Source: Clostridium sp. AM22-11AC
Lineage (GTDB): Bacteria; Bacillota; Clostridia; Lachnospirales; Lachnospiraceae
Assembly (NCBI RefSeq): GCF_003473545.1
Contig: NZ_QUCM01000001.1
Span: 518,105 to 582,104, forward strand
DNA length: 64,000 nucleotides
Reading direction: 5' to 3'
The position numbers and the translations under genes were made by a program. The notes under the pieces are model-generated. The model made no database searches and was not told where the DNA came from. It worked only from the letters and a program-made list of their open reading frames with translations. Positions 43,955 to 53,949 of this stretch are shown one piece after another (positions within the stretch are counted from its first letter, which is position 1; every line of letters starts with the position of its first letter).

Positions 43955-45286
43955 TTATTTCAGCATTAACATTGGATACAGAAAGCCGATCCATACAACC
44001 ATCAGGGCACCGCCGATACGGGTGGAGATGGATGAGAATGCTAACAGGCTCATTCTGTCGCCTGCAGTCAGAACTGCCAGGTCACCGGAACCACCAATGT
44101 TGCAGCAGCAAAGTCCTGCTGTAATACCAGCTTCGTAGCCCCACAGGCCAAAGAGGTGTCCGAAGATGATCGCGCCAATGTAAGCGCCTAATACAGCCAG
44201 AACAATAATGACCAGAGCAGCCGGTGTAAAGTAGCTGATCATAGTCTCAATACTGATAGAGTTGATGCCGATACCTGCGATGATCGCCGGCAGCAGTCCC
44301 TTTAACATAAAGTTCATACCGTTTACAGTATAATTTGTGATCTTGTCTTCCATGATGCCGGTACATTTGATCACAACCGCGATGATGATCGCCCATGCAA
44401 GTCCTGCGATCACTTTGGTTCCAGGAAGCTTGCCTAAAATAGTTCCTAACAGATAGATGCCAAGGCAGATAAAGATACCGCCGCAGACTTTGGTAGGATC
44501 AGCACTGAGAGCCGGAAGCTGCTCAGATGCCTCTGTCTGCATAGTGCCTGCTCCACGAAGGATGCCCTGATTATCTTCAGGAGATACCATACCCATTTTT
44601 TTAAGGATCGGTTTGGAAAGAGCACACATCAGGATAGCAACTACGTTAGAAAGAGAAACATAGCATAAGAACATACCGGACATGCTCATCCAGTCTGTAC
44701 CGGAAAGGTCAGTGTACAGAGTAGGGATCGTTACTAAAGCACCGCCGGAACCACCGGACATAGTTGGTGCGCCAATATCAAATACTGCATTTAAAGGTCC
44801 ATAACCTGTGATCAGTCCGCCAAGGAAGCAGAAGCCCAGTGCAAATACCTGGGAGCCCAGGATCGCCGGCAGATAACGGGAAATAGCACCTAATAAGATC
44901 TTACGGTCCATATACAGGACGGAACCGCAAAGGAGAGCTGCGATATATACGTCCTGCAGACCATATTTCATAAGGATAGAAACACCTTTTACAGTGGTCT
45001 CTGGCAGAAGACCAAAGTAATTTAACAGTGCCGGTCCAAACATACAGAAGAGCACGGAACCACCTAAATAGCTGTTTACAACAGGAATACTGTTACCAAG
45101 CCAGAAGAACAGGCCGCCTACACTCATTAAAAACGCCAGAGTTCCTACCATTCCAACACCAGTAGTCTCACCGATTTTTACAGTTGGCATAAAACCGCCG
45201 TAAGTACAGATGATAATGACTAAAAACAACGGTACAAAGTACTTTGCTGAAAGTCCGCAGACTTTAAATTCCACTTTTTTACCCAT
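43955..45286 (-). CDS. 2-Hydroxycarboxylate transporter family symporter, first copy
   Basis: 443-residue membrane carrier, 10-11 helices, with the family's two reentrant loops (APTMSGGSGGALVTIP, CCNIGGSGDLAVL). It ends the long minus-strand operon and should import the substrate processed by its enzymes. Relative to the second copy it carries changes such as LRKLGMVSPDENP to LKKMGMVSPEDNQ in the central loop and FGQLFG to FGHLFG. The RBS (AGAAAGAGGAAAAAT) is weaker than that of the second copy. Confidence 0.93.
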   Translation of the reverse strand: MGKKVEFKVCGLSAKYFVPLFLVIIICTYGGFMPTVKIGETTGVGMVGTLAFLMSVGGLFFWLGNSIPVVNSYLGGSVLFCMFGPALLNYFGLLPETTVKGVSILMKYGLQDVYIAALLCGSVLYMDRKILLGAISRYLPAILGSQVFALGFCFLGGLITGYGPLNAVFDIGAPTMSGGSGGALVTIPTLYTDLSGTDWMSMSGMFLCYVSLSNVVAILMCALSKPILKKMGMVSPEDNQGILRGAGTMQTEASEQLPALSADPTKVCGGIFICLGIYLLGTILGKLPGTKVIAGLAWAIIIAVVIKCTGIMEDKITNYTVNGMNFMLKGLLPAIIAGIGINSISIETMISYFTPAALVIIVLAVLGAYIGAIIFGHLFGLWGYEAGITAGLCCCNIGGSGDLAVLTAGDRMSLLAFSSISTRIGGALMVVWIGFLYPMLMLK

Positions 45287-45343
45287 ATTTTTCCTCTTTC
45301 TACAGTCGTCCCCTCAAACAAGAGGGGACATATAGTATTTTGC

Positions 45344-46411
45344 TTATTCGTAAATCTTAGCTTCTTCTTCCCCTCTTACCACACGCATAGCGCCTTCGTA
45401 AAGAGCCTGGATCTCGCCTTCTCCCGGATAACGGTATACAGGTGCGATAAAGGATACTCTGTCTGTGATCCAGTCAGCCATACGCTTGGAATAAACGATA
45501 CCGCCGGTCAGTGCGATTGCATCCACTCTGCCGTTTACAGTGGTAGCAAGAGCACCAACCTCTTTTGCGATCTGATATGCCATGGTCTCAAAAACCAGCT
45601 TTGCATACTCATCGCCGTTATCGATCATTGCTTCTACAGCTCTGGCATCATTGGTGCCTAAATGGCTTACAAATCCGCCCTTTCCTACCATGGTACGGTA
45701 AGCTTCTTCATAGGTTAAACCATGATTGTATGCCAGATCCAGCACATCTGCATTTGGCAGTCCTCCGGAACGCTCCGGTGACATTGGTCCGTCTCCGTCA
45801 AGACCATTGTTTACATCTACTACCTTGCCACAACGGTGCATGCCAACAGTAATACCACCGCCGATATGGCAGACGATCACATTTACCTCTTCATAAGTCT
45901 TTCCAAGGACTCTGGCAACCTTTCTGGCGATAGCTTTCTGGTTTAATACATGGAACTGGCAGACTCTTTTTACTTCTTTAAGACCTGTCATTCTTGCCCA
46001 TGGCCACAGCTCATCTACGACTACCGGGTCTACGATATAGGATTTAATGCTTACACGGTCAGCCAGGTCTTTTCCAATAAGAGCACCCAGGTTGCAGGCA
46101 TGTTCCTTTTTCGGATGCATCATTTCATCTACCATGATGTCATTTACTTCATAGGTACCACCTGGGATCGGGTGGAGAAGTCCGCCTCTTGCGGAAATAC
46201 AGATCAGTTCATCCAGTTTGATACCCGCTTTATCAAGAACATTTAATATCTTTTCCAGGCGGTATTCCTTCTGGTCCTGCACATGGGCAAAGGGAGCCAG
46301 ATCTTCGTGGGAATGCTGGATACTTTCCAGGTGGATAATCTCATCATTGCAGTAAACTGCAATCTTGGTGGATGTGGAACCTGGATTCAGGATCAATACT
46401 TTATCTTTCAT
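45344..46411 (-). CDS. buk: Butyrate kinase
   Basis: 355 residues, ASKHA-fold acyl kinase: VLILNPGSTSTKIAVY at the N-terminus, VCHIGGGITVGMH phosphate loop, NNGLDGDGPMSPERSGGLP and ALTGGIVYSKRM. Makes ATP and a free acid from butyryl- or other short acyl phosphate. It follows ptb by 12 nt. Placement in a hydroxy-acid operon instead of with crotonase/bcd genes suggests that the acid made here need not be butyrate; propionate or acetate are options. Confidence 0.95.
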   Translation of the reverse strand: MKDKVLILNPGSTSTKIAVYCNDEIIHLESIQHSHEDLAPFAHVQDQKEYRLEKILNVLDKAGIKLDELICISARGGLLHPIPGGTYEVNDIMVDEMMHPKKEHACNLGALIGKDLADRVSIKSYIVDPVVVDELWPWARMTGLKEVKRVCQFHVLNQKAIARKVARVLGKTYEEVNVIVCHIGGGITVGMHRCGKVVDVNNGLDGDGPMSPERSGGLPNADVLDLAYNHGLTYEEAYRTMVGKGGFVSHLGTNDARAVEAMIDNGDEYAKLVFETMAYQIAKEVGALATTVNGRVDAIALTGGIVYSKRMADWITDRVSFIAPVYRYPGEGEIQALYEGAMRVVRGEEEAKIYE

Positions 46412-46423
46412 GTAGGTACCTCT

Positions 46424-47335
46424 TTATTTCTTGTCCTTGTTTCCTGCGATCAGCAGAGCAAGGGCAATACTGTTTAACTTGGTTTCAGGTGCATCAGAAC
46501 GGGAAGTAATGACAACTGGTGCTGCAGCTCCCATCAGTACGCCTGCAATCTCACATCTTGCCATGTATACCAGAGTCTTCCACATAATGTTTCCGCACTC
46601 GATATTTGGCATTAAAAGTACATCTGCATGGCCTGCAACCGGGCTCTTGATGCCTTTGTGACGGGCTGCATCTTCATTTAATGCATTGTCCAGTGCCAGA
46701 GGTCCGTCTACAGTGATGCCCTTAAACTGGCCTCTCTGGCTCATGATGGCCAGGGAAGCTGCATCCAGTGTAGGCTGCATGGAAGGATTTAATACCTCTA
46801 CTGCACACACAGCTGCTGCCTTTGGATCTTCGATCTCCAGTGCCTGGCATACAGGAATGGTATTGTTGATCATGGCGATCTTTTCTTCCAGTGTTGGATA
46901 CATGACCATAGCTGCGTCTGTCATAAGGATCAGACGGTCTAATTTTACAGAGTCAAATACAGCCACATGGCTTAAGATCTTGCCGGTACGAAGTCCCCAT
47001 TCTTTATTTAATACAGCCCGCAGGAAATCCGCGGTTCCGATGAGACCTTTCATAACAAGCTGTGCTTCCCCGTTATGTACCAGTTTTACAGCCGCTTCTG
47101 CTGATTTTCTGATATCCGGTTCATTTACAATGGTTACTTTGTTTACATCCAGCTCGATCTCTTCTGCGATCTGGCGGATCTTTGCCTCATCACCGCAGAG
47201 AGTTGCCTCTGCGATCCCCATCTGTACCGCCTCTTTTACTGCTTCCAGAACAGGTCTGTCCTCTGCCGCAGCCACTGCGATCCTTTTTTTCTCTCTGGCT
47301 AACAGGCTGTCTCTTACTTCTCTTAATGATCTCAT
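46424..47335 (-). CDS. ptb: Phosphate butyryltransferase
   Basis: 303 residues of the PTA_PTB family: RIAVAAAEDRPVLEAVKEAV, AQLVMKGLIGTADFLRAVLNKE, and the C-terminal MWKTLVYMARCEIAGVLMGAAAPVVITSRSD. Exchanges CoA of an acyl-CoA for phosphate, providing the substrate for the next gene's kinase. RBS GAAAGGACTT. Enzymes of this family accept several short-chain and branched acyl-CoAs. Confidence 0.94.
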   Translation of the reverse strand: MRSLREVRDSLLAREKKRIAVAAAEDRPVLEAVKEAVQMGIAEATLCGDEAKIRQIAEEIELDVNKVTIVNEPDIRKSAEAAVKLVHNGEAQLVMKGLIGTADFLRAVLNKEWGLRTGKILSHVAVFDSVKLDRLILMTDAAMVMYPTLEEKIAMINNTIPVCQALEIEDPKAAAVCAVEVLNPSMQPTLDAASLAIMSQRGQFKGITVDGPLALDNALNEDAARHKGIKSPVAGHADVLLMPNIECGNIMWKTLVYMARCEIAGVLMGAAAPVVITSRSDAPETKLNSIALALLIAGNKDKK

Positions 47336-47372
47336 TTTCCAAGTCCTTTCTATATTTATGATCCTATCTGTT

Positions 47373-48626
47373 TTAACTCAGTTCTGCCGGATCTGTGATC
47401 ACGCCCATAACAGCGGATGCAGCAGCTACTTCCGGTGATGACAGATATGCTTTTGCCTTTGGAGAACCATAGCGTCCTAAGAAGTTACGGTTGTTGGTTC
47501 CAAGAACTACCTCGTCATCTGAAAGCAGACCCATGGTACGTCCCTCACAGAAGGAGCAGTACGGCGGTGTTACCAGCGCTCCTGCTTCTACCAGCGTCTG
47601 GATATAGCCTTCCTTCATTGCCTCTTCCATAATGCTGTTGGAAGCGGGTGTTACGATGCATTTTACGTGAGAGCTGATCTTTTTACCCTTCATCACATTT
47701 GCTGCGATCTTCAGATCTTCCAAACGGCCATTGGTACAGGAACCGATAAATACCTGATCCAGTCTGACACCTTTCACCTCAGACAGTGGATGCACATTAT
47801 CCACATATGGCGGACAGGATAATACTGGCTCTAAATCTTCTGCCTTATAAGTGAGAACTCTTTCATACTCAGCATCTTCATCTGCCTTTACCCAGGCAAC
47901 GTCCTCATAATCTACGCCGCAGTAATCAGCGCATTTCTGGTCTGCTGCGAAAAGTCCTGCTTTTCCACCGCACTCTACAACCATGTTTGCAATGGTCATA
48001 CGGCCGTCAATACCTAATGCATCAATGGCAGTTCCACAGAATTCCAGAGACTTATAGGTACCGCCTGCAGCTCCCAGATCTCCTAATACCCGAAGGATAA
48101 TGTCCTTTGCGTATACATGAGGAGGAAGTACTCCGTCGATCTGGATCTTAATGCTGCTTGGAACTCTTAACCACATCTGGCCGGTTCCCCATACAGCTGC
48201 CATTTCTGTGTATCCAACACCGGTAGAGAAGCAGCCTACAGCACCGTAGGTAGGTGTGTGGGAGTCTGTTACAAATACAATGTCACCTGGCTTGGAATAG
48301 CCTAACTCAGGAACTAACTGGTGAACGATACCGCCGGTAGCGTGGAAATGGCGGATACCATACTCTTTTACCAGTTCATAACCGGCTTCCAGGCTTCGTG
48401 GGTCGCCCTCTAAGCAGGCTGGCATCAGATGATCGTGCATGATGACGATCTTATCTGTATTCCACACCTTGGTAAGTCCCATTTTCTTCATTTTATCCTG
48501 AAGGAAAGCGGTATAAATATCATGGATCACTACGCAGTCCGGCTCTACAACTACCAGATCTCCCGGCTTTACGCTTTTACCGCCAATGTGCTTCATAATG
48601 ATCTTTTCAGCTAATGTATGTCCCAT
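47373..48626 (-). CDS. Aconitase/isopropylmalate isomerase family large subunit (LeuC-like)
   Basis: 417 residues, the compact LeuC2/homoaconitase type. Starts MGHTLAEKIIMKHIG. Active-site features: VTDSHTPTYGAVGCFSTGVG, the cluster cysteines in FIGSCTNGR and PPYCSFCEGR (three Cys for a 4Fe-4S cluster), and TNNRNFLGRYG. PPYC-SFC differs from the usual xxCGPC. It should dehydrate/rehydrate a 2-hydroxy di- or tricarboxylate together with a swivel subunit, here the fused protein encoded just upstream. It ends 37 nt before ptb. Confidence 0.92.
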   Translation of the reverse strand: MGHTLAEKIIMKHIGGKSVKPGDLVVVEPDCVVIHDIYTAFLQDKMKKMGLTKVWNTDKIVIMHDHLMPACLEGDPRSLEAGYELVKEYGIRHFHATGGIVHQLVPELGYSKPGDIVFVTDSHTPTYGAVGCFSTGVGYTEMAAVWGTGQMWLRVPSSIKIQIDGVLPPHVYAKDIILRVLGDLGAAGGTYKSLEFCGTAIDALGIDGRMTIANMVVECGGKAGLFAADQKCADYCGVDYEDVAWVKADEDAEYERVLTYKAEDLEPVLSCPPYVDNVHPLSEVKGVRLDQVFIGSCTNGRLEDLKIAANVMKGKKISSHVKCIVTPASNSIMEEAMKEGYIQTLVEAGALVTPPYCSFCEGRTMGLLSDDEVVLGTNNRNFLGRYGSPKAKAYLSSPEVAAASAVMGVITDPAELS

Positions 48627-48641
48627 ATTCTTACCCCCTTC

Positions 48642-50276
48642 CTATAACAGGCCTTTCTCTACTTTTTTCATAATGCTCTTTACCAGACCACCGTCCATGA
48701 TGATGTGGTACAGATTTTCCGGAATTGCCGGGATCTTGTAAGTCTTTCCGTTGGCACTGATCTGCTGCTTATCCAGCTCTACTTTTACTGTATCTCCCTC
48801 ATTTACATCATCTGGAAGATCCGGGCATTCCAGAAGTAGGATACCGTTATTAATAGCATTCCGGAAGAAAATACGTGCAAATGATTTTGCAATGACACAG
48901 TGTACGCCATTTGCTACCAGAACCTCTGCAGCCTGTTCTCTGGAAGAACCACAGCCAAAGTTATTTCCTGCTACGATCAGATCACCTTCACGAAGTTTAG
49001 CTGCCAGTTCCGGTCTTAAAGGCTCAAAGGCATGAACCTTGATCTCATCCATGGTTTCATAGTTTAAGTGCTGTGTTGGGATGATAATATCTGTGTCAAT
49101 ATCATTTCCAAACTTCCAGCAGCGTCCTTCAAATGTGAGAGAATGATTTTCTGTCTCTTCTTCCTCTGCTGCCGGTGCTTCTTCTTTATAACCTAAGGTT
49201 CCAAGAAGGGCTGCTTCTACAGCTGCTTTTGTGGAAGTCAGATAGGTCTTTGATGTGTCAAAGCCGGCATAACCAGGCTTATTTTCCAGATCATTAGATA
49301 CCATAACTTCCGTTTTTCCAATACGTCCCTGAACTTCCGGATTTCCGCAGTGGTTGATCACAATTCCGCCAGCCTCTAAAATATCTGTAATATATCCGGC
49401 AGTTGCTGCCTTGATATAAGTGTCTGCATCAGAAGGTGCTACTACCAGGCGCAGTCCGTATGCGATCTTTCTTCCCTTTAACATAGAAGATACGGTTTCC
49501 AGATCTTTTAAATTGCCGCCGGTAGTTCCGCCGATAAATACGGATTTTACATCTGTCACCGGCAGTTCCTCTAATGCTGCAAACTCTTTATATCCTCCTG
49601 GAAAAGCAGTCAGTTCTTTTGTCTGTGCTGCATCAAATACAACATCTGTCTTTTCCTCTGCCTCTTTTTCCACTGTAACAGCAGTTGCTCCGGCTTTTTC
49701 AAGAACTCCGCAGAGAACCATTTTTTCAGACAGTTCCATATCCTCTAAGGTATCTCCTGTCAGGCTTAAAAGCTTTCCTGCTAAATTTTCTGCTCCCAGT
49801 TCTTTTACCAAGCTTAAAGCCAGATCTTTTGCAGAAAGTCCCTCTGGCAGTTTTCCAGTTAATTTTACTGTTTCTTTTAAAGCACCGTTTTCAGGTTCTT
49901 CTAACAGCAGTTCGCCGGTCTCTAATACCTGCTTTAACTGTGTCGGATCTGCGCAGGTGACCTGAGCGCCGATGGCGCCGGCTGCTCCCGCTGCCTTATC
50001 ACAGGTGACAGCTCTCTGACCTGGTTTTAAAAGACCATCTGCAAGAAGCTTTCCGCACATTCCTTTTCCATAGTAAAATGGAATGTTTTCCTTTTCTGCC
50101 TTTTCTCTTAAGGCTTTATGTAGACCGGATACCTCCGGTGAATTGGGAGGTACGGTCTGATCAACTACAACTACGGTTGCTACTGCGGGTTTCTTTTCTG
50201 TTTTTAAAAATACCTGTGCAAGTTCATTATCCTGGATCACACACAGATCCACTTTCTGCATCTTCACATTTCCCAT
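48642..50276 (-). CDS. Swivel subunit fused to a degenerate aconitase-like domain
   Basis: 544 residues. Residues ~385-544 are a LeuD-type swivel subunit (GRCWKFGNDIDTDIIIPTQHLNYE; GNNFGCGSSREQAAEVL; SFARIFFRNAINNG). Residues ~30-365 align in order with the neighbouring LeuC-like protein: VDQTVPP for DHLMPA, SAKDLALSLVKELG for YAKDIILRVLGDLG, KSVFIGGTTGG for DQVFIGSCTNG. In this half the cluster cysteines are lost (Thr251 in place of the first; GGIVINHCGNPEVQGR where the others should be). The usual small subunit is ~160-200 residues. Probably a structural pseudo-large domain; the fused swivel may still serve the true LeuC-like partner. Confidence 0.88.
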   Translation of the reverse strand: MGNVKMQKVDLCVIQDNELAQVFLKTEKKPAVATVVVVDQTVPPNSPEVSGLHKALREKAEKENIPFYYGKGMCGKLLADGLLKPGQRAVTCDKAAGAAGAIGAQVTCADPTQLKQVLETGELLLEEPENGALKETVKLTGKLPEGLSAKDLALSLVKELGAENLAGKLLSLTGDTLEDMELSEKMVLCGVLEKAGATAVTVEKEAEEKTDVVFDAAQTKELTAFPGGYKEFAALEELPVTDVKSVFIGGTTGGNLKDLETVSSMLKGRKIAYGLRLVVAPSDADTYIKAATAGYITDILEAGGIVINHCGNPEVQGRIGKTEVMVSNDLENKPGYAGFDTSKTYLTSTKAAVEAALLGTLGYKEEAPAAEEEETENHSLTFEGRCWKFGNDIDTDIIIPTQHLNYETMDEIKVHAFEPLRPELAAKLREGDLIVAGNNFGCGSSREQAAEVLVANGVHCVIAKSFARIFFRNAINNGILLLECPDLPDDVNEGDTVKVELDKQQISANGKTYKIPAIPENLYHIIMDGGLVKSIMKKVEKGLL

Positions 50277-50281
50277 TTTTA

Positions 50282-53200
50282 TTACCCCTCTGCCAGTTTT
50301 TTATACTCCTGGTACTTCTCCTTTGCATCCAGTTCTGCTTCTGCAAGAAGTTTTTCCGCTTCCTCCGGGAAGGTTCTTGTTAATGCGGAAAATCTTACTT
50401 CACCCATAAGGAAGTCTCTTAAGTTCAGAGTTGGCTCCTTGGAGTCCAGAACAAATGGATTTTTTCCTTCTTTCTTAAGGTCTGGATTATAGTGGTACAG
50501 GTTCCAGTAACCTGCTGCTACTGCTTCTTTTGCTTCCTGCTGTGCGCATCCCATGCCCTTTACAAGACCGTGGTTGATACATGGAGCATAGGCGATGATC
50601 AGGGACGGACCCTTGAATTCTTCTGCTTCTTTTAATACCTTTGCCAGCTGTGCAGGATTTGCACCCATAGCTACCTGGGCTACATAGCAGTAACCATACT
50701 GCATTGCCATCAGGCCTAAATCTTTCTTCTTTGTCTTCTTACCGGAAGCTGCAAACTGTGCAACTGCACCGATCTGTGTTGCCTTGGAAGCCTGACCGCC
50801 TGTATTGGAGTAAACTTCGGTATCTACAACCAGGATGTTTACGTCAGTTCCGCTTGCTAATACATGGTCCAAACCGCCAAAGCCGATATCATAAGCCCAG
50901 CCGTCGCCGCCGTACATCCACATGGATTTCTTGGACAGATGCTCCTTGTTGTTTAAGATATCTGCCTTGCGGTCAGCCTGCTCTCCTGTAAGTTCTGCTG
51001 CTTCTAATGCCTTAACCAGGTTTTCGCTTACTTCCATGGTCTTGTCGCCATCATTATAAGCATCAAACCATGCATCAATTGCTGCACTTAAAGATGCATC
51101 TACGCTATTTTCCTTCAGCTCTTTTACAACACCTGCAACTCTTTCTCTCTGCTGTGTCACTGCAAGGCACATACCAAGGGAAAATTCTGCGTTGTTCTCA
51201 AATAAGGAGTTGGAGAATGCCGGTCCAAAGCCCTTTTCATTGGTTGTATAAGGTACACAAGGAAGTGCTGCGCCCCATGCCTGTGTACAGCCGGTTGCAT
51301 TTGCGATCACCATACGGTCACCAAACATCTGGGTCATCAGCTTTGCGTAAGGTGTTTCACCGCAGCCTGCACATGCGCCGGAGAACTCTAATAATGGAGT
51401 CTCAAACTGACTTCCCTTAACGGTATTCTTAGCCAGTGGATTTTTCTTCTTGGAAAGTTTTACTGCATAATTCCAGTTTTCGATCTCTGCTGCCTGGGAG
51501 TCTAATGGCTTCATGGTAAGAGCCTTTTCCTTAGCCGGGCATACCTGAACGCAGGCACCGCAGCCTAAGCAGTCTAATGGAGAAACCTGGATCCTGTAGG
51601 TGTATTCCTCTAAGCCTTTTCCAGTTGCCTTCTTTGTCTTAAATCCTTCTGGTGCATTTTCTGCTTCTGCTGCACTTACCAGAAATGGACGTACTGCTGC
51701 ATGCGGGCACACATAAGAACACTGGTTACACTGGAGGCACTTGTCCGGATCCCATTCAGGAACATCTACTGCTGTTCCTCTCTTTTCATATTTAGAAGTA
51801 CCAAGAGGTACGGTACCATCTTCTCTGCCTGTAAATGCACTGACTGGAAGGCTGTCACCCTTTAAGGAGTTAATCGGCAGCATAAGATTTTTTACAAATT
51901 CTGGAAGATTTTCATCTACCTTTGCTGTCTCCGGCTCTAAAGAAGCCCATTCTTCCGGAACCTTTACTTCTACCAGTCTCTGGTATCCGCAGTCAACTGC
52001 CTGATAGTTCATATTTACAACCTTTTCGCCCTTCTTTCCGTAGGACTTAAGGATGGCTTTCTTCATGTACTCTACTGCATCATCAAATGGGATCACATTT
52101 GCCAGTTTGAAGAAAGCTGACTGTAAAACTGCGTTGGTACGGTTTCCAAGTCCGATCTCCTTACCGATCTTTACTGCATTGATGATGTAAAATTTAATAT
52201 GGTTTTCTGCAATGTAGCGCTTTACAGATGCTGGCAGATGCTTGTCCAGTTCATCTTCATTCCAGATGCAGTTTAATAAGAAAGTACCGCCTGGTTTACA
52301 TTCCTGGACAATGTCATATTTCTGGATATAAGACTGATTGTGGCAGGCAACAAAGTCTGCATGGGATACCAGATAGCTTCCACGGATCGGCTTATGTCCG
52401 AAACGAAGATGGGAACGGGTAACACCGCCGGATTTCTTGGTATCATACTCAAAATATGCCTGAACATACATATCAGTGTGGTCACCGATGATCTTAATGG
52501 AGTTCTTGTTGGCACCAACTGTACCGTCTGAACCAAGTCCCCAGAACTTGCAGCTGATGGTTCCCTCTGCAACTACATCGATCGGTGCCCCTACAGCCAG
52601 TGAATGATGGGTCACATCATCATTGATACCTACTGTAAAGTGGTTTTTTGGCTCTTCTGCTTCCAGGTTGTTAAATACTGCTTCAATCTGGTTTGCAGTA
52701 ACATCTTTAATAGAAAGACCATATCTGCCTGCGTATACACGGATATTTCTGCCGGACTCTGCAATAGCACTGCAAACGTCCAGATACAGAGGTTCGCCTA
52801 AAGAACCTGGCTCCTTGGTACGGTCCATAACTGCAATACGCTTTACAGTCTCAGGAATTGCAGAAAGGAAATGCTTAATGGAGAATGGACGGTACAGATG
52901 TACCTGTAAATATCCGGTCTTTCTGCCATGTGCATTTAAGTAATCAACGGTCTCACGGATCACACCATCTACAGATCCCATTGCAATGATCACTTCTTCT
53001 GCATCCGGACATCCGTAGTAGTTAAACAGGTGATAATCTCTTCCTGTGATCTTGTTGATCTCTCCCATGTAGTTTTCAACGATCTCAGGGATCGCCTCAT
53101 AATATGGGTTTGCTGCTTCACGATACTGGAAGTATACGTCCGGGTTCTGTACGGTACTTCTCTGTACAGGACGCTCCGGATTTAAGGATCTCTTGCGGAA

Positions 53201-53821
53201 TGCATCCAGTGCATCTCTGTCTAAGAGTCTGTCTAAATCTGCATAATCCATTACTTCTACTTTCTGAATCTCGTGGGAAGTACGGAAACCATCGAAGAAA
53301 TGAAGGAAAGGAACGCGGCCCTTAATAGCTGCCAGGTGGGCAACGCCGGCCAGATCCATGATCTCCTGAACGGTACTGCTGCAAAGCATTGCAAAACCGG
53401 TCTGTCTGGTTGCCATTACATCAGAGTGCTCTCCGAAAATGGAGAATGCGTGGGTTCCTACGGAACGGGCACTTACATGAAGGACACCTGGGTGTAACTG
53501 ACCGGAAATACGGTACATTGGCGGGATCATAAGGAGCAGGCCCTGGGATGCTGTGTAGCTGGTTGCCAGTGCGCCGGACTCCAGTGCGCCGTGCATAGCG
53601 CCGCAGGCGCCAGCCTCAGACTGCATTTCTACCAGTTTGACTCTCTGTCCAAACAGGTTTTTCTTACCTGCTGCAGACCAGGCATCTACATGCTCTGCCA
53701 TTGGTGAAGAAGGGGTAATGGGGTAAATGGTAGCTACTTCTGTAAATGCATAAGACACATAAGCAGCGGCTTCATTACCATCCATTGTTTTCATCAATTT
53801 TTTCTGTTTCTCTTCCATCAT
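50282..53821 (-). CDS. nifJ: Pyruvate:ferredoxin (flavodoxin) oxidoreductase
   Basis: 1179 residues, single-chain PFOR: domain I (YPITPSSPMAEH), domain II, the gamma-type domain, two 4Fe-4S motifs (CLQCNQCSYVCPHA and CLGCGACVQVCPAK) and the TPP-binding domain (CAGCGETPY; GDGWAYDIGFGGLDHV). Converts a 2-oxo acid and CoA into acyl-CoA, CO2 and reduced ferredoxin. The second ATG at 53818 is better spaced from AGGAGG than the first. Within this operon its substrate may be pyruvate or 2-oxobutyrate. It ends 6 nt before the fused swivel gene. Confidence 0.96.
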   Translation of the reverse strand: MMEEKQKKLMKTMDGNEAAAYVSYAFTEVATIYPITPSSPMAEHVDAWSAAGKKNLFGQRVKLVEMQSEAGACGAMHGALESGALATSYTASQGLLLMIPPMYRISGQLHPGVLHVSARSVGTHAFSIFGEHSDVMATRQTGFAMLCSSTVQEIMDLAGVAHLAAIKGRVPFLHFFDGFRTSHEIQKVEVMDYADLDRLLDRDALDAFRKRSLNPERPVQRSTVQNPDVYFQYREAANPYYEAIPEIVENYMGEINKITGRDYHLFNYYGCPDAEEVIIAMGSVDGVIRETVDYLNAHGRKTGYLQVHLYRPFSIKHFLSAIPETVKRIAVMDRTKEPGSLGEPLYLDVCSAIAESGRNIRVYAGRYGLSIKDVTANQIEAVFNNLEAEEPKNHFTVGINDDVTHHSLAVGAPIDVVAEGTISCKFWGLGSDGTVGANKNSIKIIGDHTDMYVQAYFEYDTKKSGGVTRSHLRFGHKPIRGSYLVSHADFVACHNQSYIQKYDIVQECKPGGTFLLNCIWNEDELDKHLPASVKRYIAENHIKFYIINAVKIGKEIGLGNRTNAVLQSAFFKLANVIPFDDAVEYMKKAILKSYGKKGEKVVNMNYQAVDCGYQRLVEVKVPEEWASLEPETAKVDENLPEFVKNLMLPINSLKGDSLPVSAFTGREDGTVPLGTSKYEKRGTAVDVPEWDPDKCLQCNQCSYVCPHAAVRPFLVSAAEAENAPEGFKTKKATGKGLEEYTYRIQVSPLDCLGCGACVQVCPAKEKALTMKPLDSQAAEIENWNYAVKLSKKKNPLAKNTVKGSQFETPLLEFSGACAGCGETPYAKLMTQMFGDRMVIANATGCTQAWGAALPCVPYTTNEKGFGPAFSNSLFENNAEFSLGMCLAVTQQRERVAGVVKELKENSVDASLSAAIDAWFDAYNDGDKTMEVSENLVKALEAAELTGEQADRKADILNNKEHLSKKSMWMYGGDGWAYDIGFGGLDHVLASGTDVNILVVDTEVYSNTGGQASKATQIGAVAQFAASGKKTKKKDLGLMAMQYGYCYVAQVAMGANPAQLAKVLKEAEEFKGPSLIIAYAPCINHGLVKGMGCAQQEAKEAVAAGYWNLYHYNPDLKKEGKNPFVLDSKEPTLNLRDFLMGEVRFSALTRTFPEEAEKLLAEAELDAKEKYQEYKKLAEG

Positions 53822-53949
53822 TTTCCTCCTGAGATTCGTGAATGCCTTTATGGTATGGGGTTTTTAAATCTACTTGGCAATATTTCTAAATACGTTTCTA
53901 CCGTGGCATTCTGTATGGTAATATTTCTGTACTCACTGTTTTAAGGGTG

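Noticed and set aside
42619..50276. Leucine biosynthesis leuCDB operon
   Set aside because: The dehydrogenase lacks the LeuB nucleotide loop, the small subunit is a 544-residue fusion, and the neighbours are catabolic (PFOR, Ptb, Buk, transporter).
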